A stretch of DNA of 64,000 bases from Oscillospiraceae bacterium (GCA_015066625.1 SVOC01000014.1:1-64000); one strand, 5' to 3'; shown: positions 46,766 through 56,349, numbered from the stretch's first letter. Numbers and translations: made by a program. The notes: generated by a model from the sequence alone, not told the origin.

Positions 46766-48700
46766 ATGAAAATATTCAAATCTGTTTTTTGTATATTAAT
46801 TTGCATATGTGTGTTTGTTCTTCCTTCCTGCAAGGGAGCAGGCGGTTCATCTGAACTCAGAATCGGTGTTGAGGGAATTACAGGCGAATTCAATCCTTTT
46901 TATGCCAAAACAGATGCTGACAGAAATATTGTTATGCAGATGTTCAGAAGCATTCAGCGCCCCGACGGCAACAACAGGCTTGTAAATTCCAGTGGCGGTA
47001 TTTCATACGAATATATCGGCGATACTCAGGTTGAATATACCGTTTCCATAAGTAAAGATCTGAGATTTTCTGACGGAACAAACATTACGATTGATGATGT
47101 TATATTCTTCTATCATTTTATAGCAGACGCCTCCTATGACGGATACTATAAAAACTGGTATCTCAATGATATCGAAGGTCTTAAAGAATTTTATTTTGAT
47201 GATAAAAATTATGAAGCTTCAATAAGAAAAATTGAAGAAAAAATTGAAAAGAACTACACGTTAACGACCATTGAAACCTCCGATTATTTAAAATATCTTA
47301 CGGAAACAATGCTTGAAGGCAAGTTTGACGGTAATCTTGACAGCATATCGCCCTCGGGTGCAAGCTGGGAAGAATATCTTTTAAAGCTTGGCTACGGTGA
47401 GGCGCTTAAAGACCTTGGCAGCAATCCTTCGCAGGATAAGATTATAAAGCTTGTTGCAACGGCTGAGGCGGAGAGCAATCCTCTTGCCTATAACCCCGAA
47501 AATTGGTACAGAGAAAAGCTGTATGCTCAGTATATTGAAGACAATTACAATAACGGTACGGATGTTGAAAGCATTTCTGGAATCAAGAAGGTTGACGACT
47601 ACACCTGCACGGTGCTTTTTAATTCACGAAATATAAATGCTGTTTCTCAGCTCAATGCTTTGCTTGTTTCAAAAACAGCTTTTTCGGCTGAATATGTCAA
47701 GGGCGAAGCGGAAAAGGTCAGGCAGCTCGGCAGCTTCAATGTTGCCTCCGGACCTTATGTGCTTACAGACTATGACCTCGGTGTTGCCGTGCTTTCATAC
47801 AACACAAATTACGGGGAATCCTGTGATTTTTCATCTCTTGAGTTTATTGATATATCCGATGAAAAAGACCTTGTAAAGCTTGTTACATCAGGCAAAACGG
47901 ATATTATTGAAACTTATGCAACGGCAGACGATGTTAACAGGCTTTCAGATAAAGATGTCAGTTATTTTATAGAAGACTGCGACTACTATGTTTCTCTGTT
48001 TCTTAACACACGGACCCTGGATTTATCTGCAAGAAAGGCACTGATTGGCGTTTGTGATGTTAATGAAGCCGTTGAAGCTCAGATAGGCTCATATTATACC
48101 AGACCTCTCAGACCCTTAAGCGTCAGATTTGACGAATATCCGTCGCAGATAACCGAGCCTTATCACAGTGAAAGTGCCTTCACCGTATACAATATGGGTA
48201 CTTCGGAAAAAATTAAGGAAGTTGATTTATATTATTGCGGCAGTGAGGATGATCTTGCATATATTGCCGTTACCGAATATAAAAATGTGCTTTCCGAAAA
48301 AGGATTAACGCTCAATATAGTTGTTACAGATGAAAAGAACCTGAATGCAGCCATTCTGTCGGGCAAGGCGGATATGTGGGTTGAAAAAGTGTATGACGGG
48401 GCATCCTGTGACAAGTTTGATTATTACAACAGTGTGGGTCAGAATAACAAAACAGGAATAAACCGAGCAGAAATTGATACGCTTACCGCTTCAATCCGTT
48501 CAGCTACCGGTTATTCCAATAAGGCGGGTATGACCGCTCAGCTTATGGAGCTTGTTATGGAGGAGGCTGTTGAATGTCCTTTGTATCAGCAACAGAAAAT
48601 GACGGTTTACAACACGGAAACCGTAAGTCCCGATTCCTTTGATAATCTGGCGGATATGGACGGTTTCACTTATGTGATTCCCTTGCTTAAAAAGATGTAA
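46766..48700 (+). CDS. Extracellular solute-binding lipoprotein, family 5 (peptide/oligosaccharide type)
   Basis: 644 residues. Lipoprotein signal with lipobox LPSC at about residue 22. The mature protein follows the OppA/DppA-like family 5 plan: LRIGVEGITGEFNPFYA at the start, RFSDGTNITIDDVIFFYHF near residue 105, and a second lobe with SVRFDEYPSQ and DMWVEKVYDG. It should capture a peptide, nickel complex or oligosaccharide outside the cell for an ABC importer, but no permease or ATPase gene is adjacent. It heads an operon with a GH27 enzyme, so a glycan ligand is worth testing. Terminator and promoter lie upstream. Confidence 0.85.
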   Translation: MKIFKSVFCILICICVFVLPSCKGAGGSSELRIGVEGITGEFNPFYAKTDADRNIVMQMFRSIQRPDGNNRLVNSSGGISYEYIGDTQVEYTVSISKDLRFSDGTNITIDDVIFFYHFIADASYDGYYKNWYLNDIEGLKEFYFDDKNYEASIRKIEEKIEKNYTLTTIETSDYLKYLTETMLEGKFDGNLDSISPSGASWEEYLLKLGYGEALKDLGSNPSQDKIIKLVATAEAESNPLAYNPENWYREKLYAQYIEDNYNNGTDVESISGIKKVDDYTCTVLFNSRNINAVSQLNALLVSKTAFSAEYVKGEAEKVRQLGSFNVASGPYVLTDYDLGVAVLSYNTNYGESCDFSSLEFIDISDEKDLVKLVTSGKTDIIETYATADDVNRLSDKDVSYFIEDCDYYVSLFLNTRTLDLSARKALIGVCDVNEAVEAQIGSYYTRPLRPLSVRFDEYPSQITEPYHSESAFTVYNMGTSEKIKEVDLYYCGSEDDLAYIAVTEYKNVLSEKGLTLNIVVTDEKNLNAAILSGKADMWVEKVYDGASCDKFDYYNSVGQNNKTGINRAEIDTLTASIRSATGYSNKAGMTAQLMELVMEEAVECPLYQQQKMTVYNTETVSPDSFDNLADMDGFTYVIPLLKKM

Positions 48701-48712
48701 GGAGTTTTGAAT

Positions 48713-50440
48713 ATGGGAAGTATTTTTTCGGCAGCACTGCTTGCGGCAGGTGCGGCGGCAGCTGCAAAGTTTATCAAAAACAAAGATATCGATGACCTTA
48801 ACCCTCAGACTCTTGCAAAAAAAGCCGTGAATTCAGTAAAGCTTACCTGCGACACCTCTGTTCCTTACGATAACGGTGCGGCACTTACTCCGCCTATGGG
48901 TTGGTCAAGCTGGAATCTTTTCAGAAACAGGATAAATGAAAACCTGATTTATGAAACGGCAAAGGCTGTTAAAGAAAGCGGTCTGGCGGATTGCGGTTAT
49001 CAATACATCAACATTGACGATTGCTGGCAGTCCTCAATGAGAGATGAAAACGGCAAACTTCAGGGCGATTTCGGCTCATTTCCAAGCGGTATAAAGGCAC
49101 TTGTTGAAAAGGTTAACGGGCTTGGGCTTAAACTTGGTATTTACAGCTCTAACGGTACACTTACCTGCGAAGATTTACCTGCAAGCCTGGGGTATGAAGC
49201 AATAGATGCCGATACCTTTGCCGAGTGGGGAATTGAATATTTCAAATATGATTTTTGCCATAATGTTCCGATACCCACACAAGCGCCTAAAATCGAAAAA
49301 ATTGTTGTTGCCGAGGCGGGTACTGCAAACGGCAAAGAATACGGTCCCGATGAAGCCGTGCTCACGGGTGAGGCAAAGCTTATTGATGACGAAAAGCTTG
49401 TCAGCGGTAAATACATAAGCGGTCTGTCATCAAATATGGGATGCTGCGAATTTCCTTGTGTTTATGCGGAGAAAGACGGTGAATACATTCTTACTCTTTG
49501 CATACGAAAAAAGAGCAACAATAATAAATACGCTGAAATCCTTGTGAACGGAACGGATTTGTATAAAACTTTTCTTCCTGCAACAAAGTCCTTCACGGCA
49601 GAGGGCAGGCATCAGATTAAAATCCGTCTGAACGAAGGCCTCAACAGTATCAGAATATACAATCCCGTGGCTTCGAGGCAGGACAGCGCGGCTATTCAGT
49701 ATGCCGATATGGGCAGAGAACTGAAAAGGGCTGCAAGAGAGTATGCCGAAAAGAACGGTTGCGAGGAGAAGCCGATTGTATTCTCCATTTGCGAATGGGG
49801 ACGAAACTTTCCTTGGAATTGGGGAGCACACGCAGGCAATCTGTGGAGAACAACTCCCGATATTATGCCTAAGTGGTCTTCGATTCTCGGTATATATGAG
49901 TTTAATGTGCTTCTTTATAAGCATTCAGGGGCAGGTAGCTGGAATGACCCTGATATGCTTGAAGTGGGCAACGGAAATCTTACCTTTGAAGAGAATAAAT
50001 CACACTTTACTCTTTGGTGTATGATGGCAGCTCCGCTTATTCTCGGCAACGATATCCGCAAATTTATTCTTGATGACGGTACGGTTGATACAGAAAATCC
50101 CACATATAAAATCCTGACCAACAAGGATGTTATTGCTGTTGACCAGGATCCTCTCGGTGTACAGTGCCGCAGATTCAGAACAAACGGTCCGGAGGATGTG
50201 CTTGTCAAGCCTCTTGTAAATGGCGAATTTGCTGTTTGTCTTTTTAACAAAGCAAGCAGCGAAACCGAAATAAGTTTTGATATCGGTGAAATAATCAATA
50301 AAAATTTTGTTAATACGCCAATATCACAAGAATATTTGTTGACCGATTTGTGGAGCAAAGAAGAATTTACAGCATACGGCGGATTTTCTGCTGCGGTACC
50401 CGGTCACGGAATCAGATTATTTAAGGTAACGGTGAAATAA
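48713..50440 (+). CDS. Alpha-galactosidase-like GH27 enzyme with an inserted beta-sandwich domain
   Basis: 575 residues. The TIM barrel of clan GH-D is evident: TPPMGWSSWNLF near residue 60, INIDDCWQ, the nucleophile Asp in YFKYDFCHN near residue 180, and the acid/base Asp in WNDPDMLEVGNG near residue 410. Between nucleophile and acid/base, residues about 190-330 form an extra domain (EYILTLCIRKK, EILVNGTDLYKTF, HQIKIRLNEGLNSIRIY) with carbohydrate-binding beta-sandwich character. The first 22 residues are hydrophobic and Ala-rich but lack a signal-peptidase site. Start ATG 48713 (GGAG 8 nt upstream; track start TTG 48707). Specificity for alpha-galactose is likely, not proven. Confidence 0.86.
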   Translation: MGSIFSAALLAAGAAAAAKFIKNKDIDDLNPQTLAKKAVNSVKLTCDTSVPYDNGAALTPPMGWSSWNLFRNRINENLIYETAKAVKESGLADCGYQYINIDDCWQSSMRDENGKLQGDFGSFPSGIKALVEKVNGLGLKLGIYSSNGTLTCEDLPASLGYEAIDADTFAEWGIEYFKYDFCHNVPIPTQAPKIEKIVVAEAGTANGKEYGPDEAVLTGEAKLIDDEKLVSGKYISGLSSNMGCCEFPCVYAEKDGEYILTLCIRKKSNNNKYAEILVNGTDLYKTFLPATKSFTAEGRHQIKIRLNEGLNSIRIYNPVASRQDSAAIQYADMGRELKRAAREYAEKNGCEEKPIVFSICEWGRNFPWNWGAHAGNLWRTTPDIMPKWSSILGIYEFNVLLYKHSGAGSWNDPDMLEVGNGNLTFEENKSHFTLWCMMAAPLILGNDIRKFILDDGTVDTENPTYKILTNKDVIAVDQDPLGVQCRRFRTNGPEDVLVKPLVNGEFAVCLFNKASSETEISFDIGEIINKNFVNTPISQEYLLTDLWSKEEFTAYGGFSAAVPGHGIRLFKVTVK

Positions 50441-50441
50441 A

Positions 50442-51704
50442 ATGTGTTTGAAAGATTTATTTAGAAAGAGCAAAAACGGAGCAGGGGATTATTCAATTCC
50501 TATGGTCCGACTTGACGTAATGCCCGAGGACACTCCCGATGAGCTTGAATATCTTTACGAGCTTTCGGTTGTTGATAATGAACTTGATTATCTTGGGCAT
50601 CCCGATGCCGTTCTGCTTAAAGACGGAAGCATACTTGACGTTTATCCTTCGGGGCACGGTAAAGGTGCTATCAGAAGCAGCATAAGCCGTGACGGCGGCG
50701 TTACGTACGGCTATGAAATCGAAAATATGCCGAAGTCATGGGAAACTTCGAGAGAAACTCCTACGGTATACCGCCTTGAATTTGCTGACGGTACTCCCGA
50801 TAAAATACTTCTGATTTCAGGCAATCCCAACTGGCATGACGGAAACGGTACAATCGGCGGCTTCAATTTTTCGCTTTCGGATGATGAAGGCAAAACCTGG
50901 AGCGAATTCGAGCTTTGTTTTTCAAAGAAACATGATTTTACCGTAATTCCCATTGTTTCAATGGCATCACTTACCAGACTCAAAGAAAACGGTGTATTCG
51001 TTGATAAGTGGATGGCATTTTTCCATAATCCCGACTTTGTCAACTACAAAACAATCCTTTCATTTGTTGACGGTAAGCCCGTATGGAGTAAGCCCGAGCC
51101 TTATTTTTCACAGCACAGAGCCATTGAAAAGAAAGCAAATATGTGCGAGGTAGAGGTAGTTCGTTCCGATTGCGGGAAAGGTGATGAGCTTTGCCTTATC
51201 GCAAGAAGTAACAATAAAAACTATAACAGCCTTCTTTCGTTTTCTCAGGATGAAGGTAAAACCTGGTCGGCACCCGTTTTTGCACCTTCTGCGCTGAACG
51301 GCGAAAGACACAAGGCGGATTACACATCAGACGGCAGACTTTTCATTACTTTCCGTTCAATCGAAAGATGTGAAGAGAAAATTAAAAAGAATTCCATCGA
51401 GAAGATGAAAAACTGGTACAGCGAAGGCTGGGTTGCCTGGGTAGGTACATATGATGACCTTAAAAACGGCACGGAGGGTCAGTACAGAATCAAGCTTGCC
51501 CACACATATCTCGATAAGCAGACAGAGCCTTCTATCTGTGCAAATGCAGATACGGGCTATTGCGGTAATGTGGTGCTTGATGACGGCACAATAGTAACAT
51601 CAACCTACGGTCAGTTCGGTGAAAAGAAAAATGACGGAAAATATAAGACATATGTTGCATCAAAACGTCTTAAGCTTTCCGATGTGGAAAAACTTATTAA
51701 ATAA
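50442..51704 (+). CDS. Sialidase-superfamily protein with Asp-box (BNR) repeats
   Basis: 420 residues, no signal peptide. Three Asp-box-like repeats are visible: SRDGGVTYG near residue 85, SDDEGKTWSEF near residue 148 and SQDEGKTWSAP near residue 268, marking a six-bladed sialidase-type propeller. The early GHPDAVLLKDGSILDVYP resembles the arginine/FRIP-region strand of the fold but no clear FRIP triad is seen. It could be an exo-sialidase, another glycosidase or a non-enzymatic propeller. It begins 1 bp after the GH27 stop, so the two are coupled. Confidence 0.78.
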   Translation: MCLKDLFRKSKNGAGDYSIPMVRLDVMPEDTPDELEYLYELSVVDNELDYLGHPDAVLLKDGSILDVYPSGHGKGAIRSSISRDGGVTYGYEIENMPKSWETSRETPTVYRLEFADGTPDKILLISGNPNWHDGNGTIGGFNFSLSDDEGKTWSEFELCFSKKHDFTVIPIVSMASLTRLKENGVFVDKWMAFFHNPDFVNYKTILSFVDGKPVWSKPEPYFSQHRAIEKKANMCEVEVVRSDCGKGDELCLIARSNNKNYNSLLSFSQDEGKTWSAPVFAPSALNGERHKADYTSDGRLFITFRSIERCEEKIKKNSIEKMKNWYSEGWVAWVGTYDDLKNGTEGQYRIKLAHTYLDKQTEPSICANADTGYCGNVVLDDGTIVTSTYGQFGEKKNDGKYKTYVASKRLKLSDVEKLIK

Positions 51705-51727
51705 TTTTCTGAAAGGAGAAATTGAAT

Positions 51728-53035
51728 ATGGGACTTATTAAAGCAGGTATTGGTGCACTCGGCGGTGTGCTGGCAGATCAGTGGAAGGAATTTTTCTACT
51801 GTGATTCACTTGAAAATGATGTGCTTATGGTGAAAGGACAGAAGCGTGTAGGCGGACGTTCTTCCAACACCAAAGGCAGCGACAATATCATTTCAAACGG
51901 TTCGGGTATTGCCGTTGCAGACGGTCAGTGCATGATTATCGTTGAGCAGGGCAAGGTTGTTGAAGTCTGTGCAGAGCCGGGTGAATTCACATATGATTCA
52001 TCGACAGAACCCAGCATTTTCTCGGGTAAACTCGGTGACAGCATCAAGGAAACATTCAAGCTTATCGGAAAAAGATTTACATACGGCGGCGATACAGGCA
52101 AGGATCAGAGAGTTTATTATTTCAACACAAAAGAAATTCTTGATAACAAGTTCGGCACACCCAATCCCTTTATGTTTGAAGTTGTGAATAAAAGATTGGG
52201 TATGAGCAGAACTGTTCAGGTGAGATGCAACGGTATTTATTCATACAGAATCAGCGATCCCATTCTTTTCTATACGAAGATTGCAGGCAATGTAAGCGAC
52301 GAATACAGAAGAGATGAAATTGATATGCAGCTCAAAACAGAGTTTATTTCCGCTCTCCAGCCTGCATTTGCAAGGCTTACAGAGCTTGAACTCAGACCTG
52401 CTCAGATTCCTGCACACACAACAGAGCTTAAGGATGCAATGAATGCGGCACTTAAGGTTGAGTGGACAGACCGCAGAGGTATCTCTGTTGAATCCATCGC
52501 ACTTAATCCCATTACCCTCACAGAAGAGGATATGAAGAAAATCAATCAGATGGAAGATGCCGCAACACTTGGTTCAAATCCCTTTATGATGGCAGGAAGA
52601 ATGACAGATGCTCAGGCAAATGCCATGGAAGCTGCTGCAGCTAATGAAGGCGGTGCAATGACAGGTTTTATGGGTATGGGTATGGCGATGAATGCAAACG
52701 GCGGCTTCAATGCACAGCAGATGTATCAGGCAGGTGTTCAGCAGACGGCACAGCAGCAGACTGCACAGAATACCTGGAAGTGTGCCTGCGGTGCAACCGT
52801 AAGCGGTAATTTCTGCACTGAATGCGGGGCAAAGAAACCCTCCGATGAAGGCTGGACCTGTTCCTGCGGAGCAGTAAACAAAGGCAAGTTCTGCCCCAAC
52901 TGCGGAGCGAAAAAGCCCGAAGGCGCACCTCTTTATCAGTGCGATAAATGCGGCTGGAAGCCCGAGGATCCCAAGAATCCTCCCAAGTTCTGTCCCGAGT
53001 GCGGTGACAGATTCGATGAGAATGATGTAAAATGA
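51728..53035 (+). CDS. SPFH-domain protein with C-terminal zinc ribbons (virion core protein-like)
   Basis: 435 residues. The N-terminal 280 form an SPFH/band-7-like domain of the YdjI/virion-core type (DQWKEFFYCDSL at the start; VNKRLGMSRTVQVRCNGIYSYR near residue 160). An Ala/Gln/Met-rich linker follows, then three zinc ribbons: CACGATVSGNFCTECG, CSCGAVNKGKFCPNCG and CDKCGWK...FCPECG. Such proteins assemble at membranes and often respond to envelope stress. The role in a glycosidase operon is unclear. Start ATG 51728 with AAAGGAG 9 nt upstream. It ends at a strong terminator. Confidence 0.85.
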   Translation: MGLIKAGIGALGGVLADQWKEFFYCDSLENDVLMVKGQKRVGGRSSNTKGSDNIISNGSGIAVADGQCMIIVEQGKVVEVCAEPGEFTYDSSTEPSIFSGKLGDSIKETFKLIGKRFTYGGDTGKDQRVYYFNTKEILDNKFGTPNPFMFEVVNKRLGMSRTVQVRCNGIYSYRISDPILFYTKIAGNVSDEYRRDEIDMQLKTEFISALQPAFARLTELELRPAQIPAHTTELKDAMNAALKVEWTDRRGISVESIALNPITLTEEDMKKINQMEDAATLGSNPFMMAGRMTDAQANAMEAAAANEGGAMTGFMGMGMAMNANGGFNAQQMYQAGVQQTAQQQTAQNTWKCACGATVSGNFCTECGAKKPSDEGWTCSCGAVNKGKFCPNCGAKKPEGAPLYQCDKCGWKPEDPKNPPKFCPECGDRFDENDVK

Positions 53036-53044
53036 TAAAGTAAT

Positions 53045-53082
53045 AACTCCCTCGATACTGTGATGTATCGGGGGAGTTGTTT
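53045..53082. terminator. Bidirectional terminator
   Basis: 14-bp stem aactccctcgatac / gtatcgggggagtt with one wobble pair and a 6-nt loop, between the convergent SPFH and Gfo/Idh genes. gtttgta follows. Confidence 0.85.
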
Positions 53083-53087
53083 GTATA

Positions 53088-54368
53088 TCATACTATAACT
53101 TTTTCTGGCTGACCGCCATTTTCCATAGATTTATCTGCAAGAAATACAACGAGATGACCGAGAAGTGAATCGCTTATATCCGTGCAGGATACCGAGGGCT
53201 TTTCTCCTCTTGCGTATGCAACAAAATCACGCACAAGGTCAAGGTCACCGCCGCCGTGGCTGTCGTTATCGATTTTCACATCATAAACCGTATCTTTGTG
53301 TTCACAGCCGGGTCTGGGGTCGATTTCAGAAACAGTGAATACACCTTTTTCAAAATCGCCTTCAATTACACCTTTTGTACCTGTGATATGAATTGTGCGT
53401 GTGCCGTAGCTTGTGCCGCCAATCATATTGTGTGTTCCCGTGGCACCGCTTTCAAAAAGCACGCTGACGGTCTGATGGTCAACCACATTGTTGTCGCTCT
53501 TAAATGCGCAAACACCGTAAGGGCTGGTTTTAAGCAGTTCGATTTTATCTTCAATCGTCGGATTTTCGATATGTTCAAGTGCATCCCATACATAGAAGGA
53601 CCATCTGTCCGGGTGGTCAATATAAAGTCTTTTTGCGGAGTAAAGACATTCTTCGGAAAGAGGGCAGTCAACAAGACATCTTGTACCTGAGTTTTCCGGT
53701 GCATTTTCTTTTGTGAACTGCATATTGCAGCCGAAGCTTGAAACAACAGCAGGTTTTGTTTCGCTCATAAGCCACATCATTATATCAAGGTCGTGACAGC
53801 ATTTTGCAAGCAGCATTGAGCTGTGGCATCTGTCTGAATTGTTCCATTTGCCTCTTACGTGGCTTGTAGACATATGATGGTAGCTGACATATTCATTTGT
53901 TGAAATGCCGATTATTCTGCCGATTTCGCCTGACATAATGATGTCTTTGATTTTTCTGTAAAAAGGTGCATATCTGAGCACAAAGCACACCATAACCTTT
54001 CTGCCGTATTTCTCGGCAGCGGCAACAAGCTCTTTTGCCTCAGCTTCGTTTACGGAAAAGGGTTTTTCAAGAAGCACATCATATCCCGCCTTGAGAAGAG
54101 GAATTGTGGTTGAAACGTGAATATGGTCCATTGTACCGTTAATGACTGCATCCGCAAATTTGGGTACGGCAGTTATTTCATCGGATGTTTTAAAACATCT
54201 TTCAGCAGGAATATTGAATTGCTTTGCGATGGCATTTCGTCTTGTTTCGTCGGGGTCTGCAATGCCTACAATTTCCATTTTGTCTTTTTCGATATTGGCA
54301 AGCTGTGCGTAGGTGAGGCTTCTGTGTCCGCCGCCTACGATGATAGTTTTCAGGGGTCTTGTTTCCAT
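53088..54368 (-). CDS. Gfo/Idh/MocA-family oxidoreductase
   Basis: 426-residue NAD(P)-dependent sugar or polyol dehydrogenase-like protein. The N-terminal Rossmann motif is IIVGGGHRSLTYA; the hallmark EKP is in VLLEKPFSV near residue 100, and the C-terminal substrate domain contains AKCCHDLDIMMWL near residue 195 (His-Asp pair). A Cys cluster (RCLVDCPLSEEC) near residue 235 is common in one subgroup. It follows a GPH-type sugar symporter gene by 7 bp, so it probably acts on the imported sugar. Start ATG 54368. Confidence 0.88.
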   Translation of the reverse strand: METRPLKTIIVGGGHRSLTYAQLANIEKDKMEIVGIADPDETRRNAIAKQFNIPAERCFKTSDEITAVPKFADAVINGTMDHIHVSTTIPLLKAGYDVLLEKPFSVNEAEAKELVAAAEKYGRKVMVCFVLRYAPFYRKIKDIIMSGEIGRIIGISTNEYVSYHHMSTSHVRGKWNNSDRCHSSMLLAKCCHDLDIMMWLMSETKPAVVSSFGCNMQFTKENAPENSGTRCLVDCPLSEECLYSAKRLYIDHPDRWSFYVWDALEHIENPTIEDKIELLKTSPYGVCAFKSDNNVVDHQTVSVLFESGATGTHNMIGGTSYGTRTIHITGTKGVIEGDFEKGVFTVSEIDPRPGCEHKDTVYDVKIDNDSHGGGDLDLVRDFVAYARGEKPSVSCTDISDSLLGHLVVFLADKSMENGGQPEKVIV

Positions 54369-54375
54369 AGTGTTT

Positions 54376-55869
54376 TTAAACGCTTTCTTCTATTGTGATT
54401 TTGATTTCGTTGCTTTCATTTGTCATCTTTTCGTTCATTTCGCGTCTTCTTACCATAAGCTCGTTATACATACGGTTTCTTACATCACCCGAAAGAGGGT
54501 AGAGGAATTTTGGTATAACGGCAAGTATACCCGTAAGCTGGGGAATACCGGTGCAGAGTGCGAAAAGCCACCATTTTGTTTTGTCGCTCTGAGTTCCGAT
54601 TGCAATGCCCTGTTCATAGCCGATTGCACTGAGGATAAGGCTTTTTACGGAGTTCATTATAATGTTCTGTATCTTGGTAATAAGGTTTCGCGCAACGCCG
54701 ATTGTGGCCTCAACGCGGTATCCGTTCTTCCATTCGCAATAGTCCATAGCTTCGTTGTAAAGCTCGGCTTTTACAACTTTTCTGATACCGAATGCCCATT
54801 TGTCAAACCACGCCTGAATGCCGAAAAGAATGCACATAAGCAAACGCTTTTTGTAGTTCTTTTTTATTGAACCGATAACAAAGAGAAGTATAATCCAGAA
54901 TCTTGTGTAGAGGTCTTCAAATACCCATATTGCTTTGGTTGAAAATTTTTCTCTGATGGGCTTTACAAAAGCATAGCTTATTGAACCGTTCATACTTGAA
55001 GGAATGTTTAACAAGGTCTGAAGTGATGCCGAGCCCAGAACGTCAATGAAATAGTTAGTGCTGCTTGAACCTACGCTGAATCCGCCGAGGAAATCGGAAA
55101 GGGTAATCAGCAGAACGGGGTAGTTGTTTACAACGGCTTTAAGACCCTGTAAAACGCTGGGAGCCTCAATGGACTGCATAACTCTTTCTCTTGAAACAAG
55201 GAAGAAATAAAGTGTAAAAGCAGATGAGATAATGCTTGTGCCCAGACCCATTGCAAGGAATACATTCTGCAGCTTCCATTTAAGGAAGCCGTTGTTGATA
55301 AGGTCAATAAGGACGCCCATTATGTAGTTGGGCATATCCTCGCCCATATAGCCCGTCAGCAGTTCCGCAAGGGTTATCAGTCTCGCTCGGTCATTCGGGT
55401 GCGGTGTGACGGTTGTCATATAGCCTGCCTTTGCGATGCTTGTGAATGTACCTGCCGTTTCATTTACAACATTGAATGCAAAATAATAAATAAGCTTTGG
55501 CAGATGTGTACCCGAAGTTCCGGGAAAGAAAAAGGGGATGAACCAATAAAGCGCTCCCAATAATGTCATAGGTATCTGGAAAGATACCAGATAAGGTCTG
55601 AATTTACCCCATCTTGTTCTTGTTTTATCAACAACAGCGGCAATGATGGGGTCGTTTATTATATCCCACGCACCTGTGAAAAGGCTTACAAGTGCGTTTG
55701 TTTTGAAGTCGATTTTTACAACGTCCCAGATAAATCTGTCGGTGTATTGTCCTATGTTGAATGCGTTTGAAAAGTCATTCAGCAGGTAAGCGATGGTTTC
55801 TTTGGCACCTACATATTTTCTGTCATAAACTTTGAACTCGGAATGAGTTCGGTTAGGTTGTTCACTCAT
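54376..55869 (-). CDS. GPH-type sugar:cation symporter (MFS superfamily)
   Basis: 497-residue membrane transporter with about 12 hydrophobic segments. The family signature near residue 70, DIINDPIIAAVVDKTRTRWG then KFRPYL, is that of the glycoside-pentoside-hexuronide/melibiose carrier group. An extra hydrophilic stretch lies between the later helices. It should import an oligosaccharide or glycoside for the cytoplasmic glycosidases encoded nearby. I start at ATG 55869 behind GGGAGG; the 14 extra track residues belong to the upstream terminator. Terminator-separated from the YdbC-type gene. Confidence 0.86.
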   Translation of the reverse strand: MSEQPNRTHSEFKVYDRKYVGAKETIAYLLNDFSNAFNIGQYTDRFIWDVVKIDFKTNALVSLFTGAWDIINDPIIAAVVDKTRTRWGKFRPYLVSFQIPMTLLGALYWFIPFFFPGTSGTHLPKLIYYFAFNVVNETAGTFTSIAKAGYMTTVTPHPNDRARLITLAELLTGYMGEDMPNYIMGVLIDLINNGFLKWKLQNVFLAMGLGTSIISSAFTLYFFLVSRERVMQSIEAPSVLQGLKAVVNNYPVLLITLSDFLGGFSVGSSSTNYFIDVLGSASLQTLLNIPSSMNGSISYAFVKPIREKFSTKAIWVFEDLYTRFWIILLFVIGSIKKNYKKRLLMCILFGIQAWFDKWAFGIRKVVKAELYNEAMDYCEWKNGYRVEATIGVARNLITKIQNIIMNSVKSLILSAIGYEQGIAIGTQSDKTKWWLFALCTGIPQLTGILAVIPKFLYPLSGDVRNRMYNELMVRRREMNEKMTNESNEIKITIEESV

Positions 55870-55887
55870 ATTGACGCCTCCCAAGTT

Positions 55888-55925
55888 ATTGAAAGAAAGG
55901 CGTTGCGGCAAAATTCCGCAACGCC
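55888..55925 (-). terminator. Terminator after the YdbC-type gene
   Basis: 10-bp stem ggcgttgcgg / ccgcaacgcc with a 7-nt loop, followed on the minus strand by tttctttcaa. It lies just before the transporter's ribosome site. Confidence 0.8.
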
Positions 55926-55943
55926 CGCTTGAACGACGATGGA

Positions 55944-56159
55944 TTAAAGACCTTTGACAGCTTCTTTGAGTGCTGCCATTTCATCCTTGCTGAGAGTAAC
56001 GCCCTTGCCCATCTTTTCATGGTCAGGCGCCCACTCACGGATATCATACTTAGGATCTCTTCCGTTCCAGCTGATAAGATTGAGTTCCTTTGTCCATCCC
56101 TTGGGATTTTCTGAAAGAACTGCTACGGATTCAACAATTTCATAAGTAAACTCGGGCAT
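55944..56159 (-). CDS. YdbC/PC4-family single-stranded DNA-binding protein
   Basis: 71-residue protein matching the bacterial YdbC (PC4-like) family: SENPKGWTKELNLISWN, KYDIREWAPDHEKMGKG and the C-terminal helix MAALKEAVKG. Family members bind single-stranded nucleic acid with a curved beta sheet and are thought to act in DNA or transcription transactions. AAAGGAGC lies 5 nt before ATG 56159. It has its own promoter and terminator, so it is monocistronic. Confidence 0.9.
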   Translation of the reverse strand: MPEFTYEIVESVAVLSENPKGWTKELNLISWNGRDPKYDIREWAPDHEKMGKGVTLSKDEMAALKEAVKGL

Positions 56160-56191
56160 GGTGTTGCTCCTTTCATTATTTATACAAGTTC

Positions 56192-56220
56192 ATTATAATA
56201 TAAAGTTTTTTAATTGTAAA
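56192..56220 (-). promoter_or_regulatory. Promoter of the YdbC-type gene
   Basis: On the minus strand: TTTACA, 17-bp spacer, TATAAT. Confidence 0.78.
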
Positions 56221-56290
56221 TATATTTATATAAAAAATTTTCCGTAATCTATAGTTATTTTGAAGAAATATGGGCGAAATCCGCCTTGAA

Positions 56291-56320
56291 GTCATAAGTT
56301 GGACAGGTGATGAATATATT
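56291..56320 (+). promoter_or_regulatory. Possible mother-cell (sigma E-like) sporulation promoter
   Basis: GTCATAAG, 14-nt spacer, AATATATT, 30 bp upstream of a SPOCS/LysM gene. The spacing fits sigma E, the match to known elements is only partial, and no good sigma-A promoter was seen here. Inference only. Confidence 0.35.
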
Positions 56321-56349
56321 GTGGTGATAAATATAACGGGAGGAATAAT

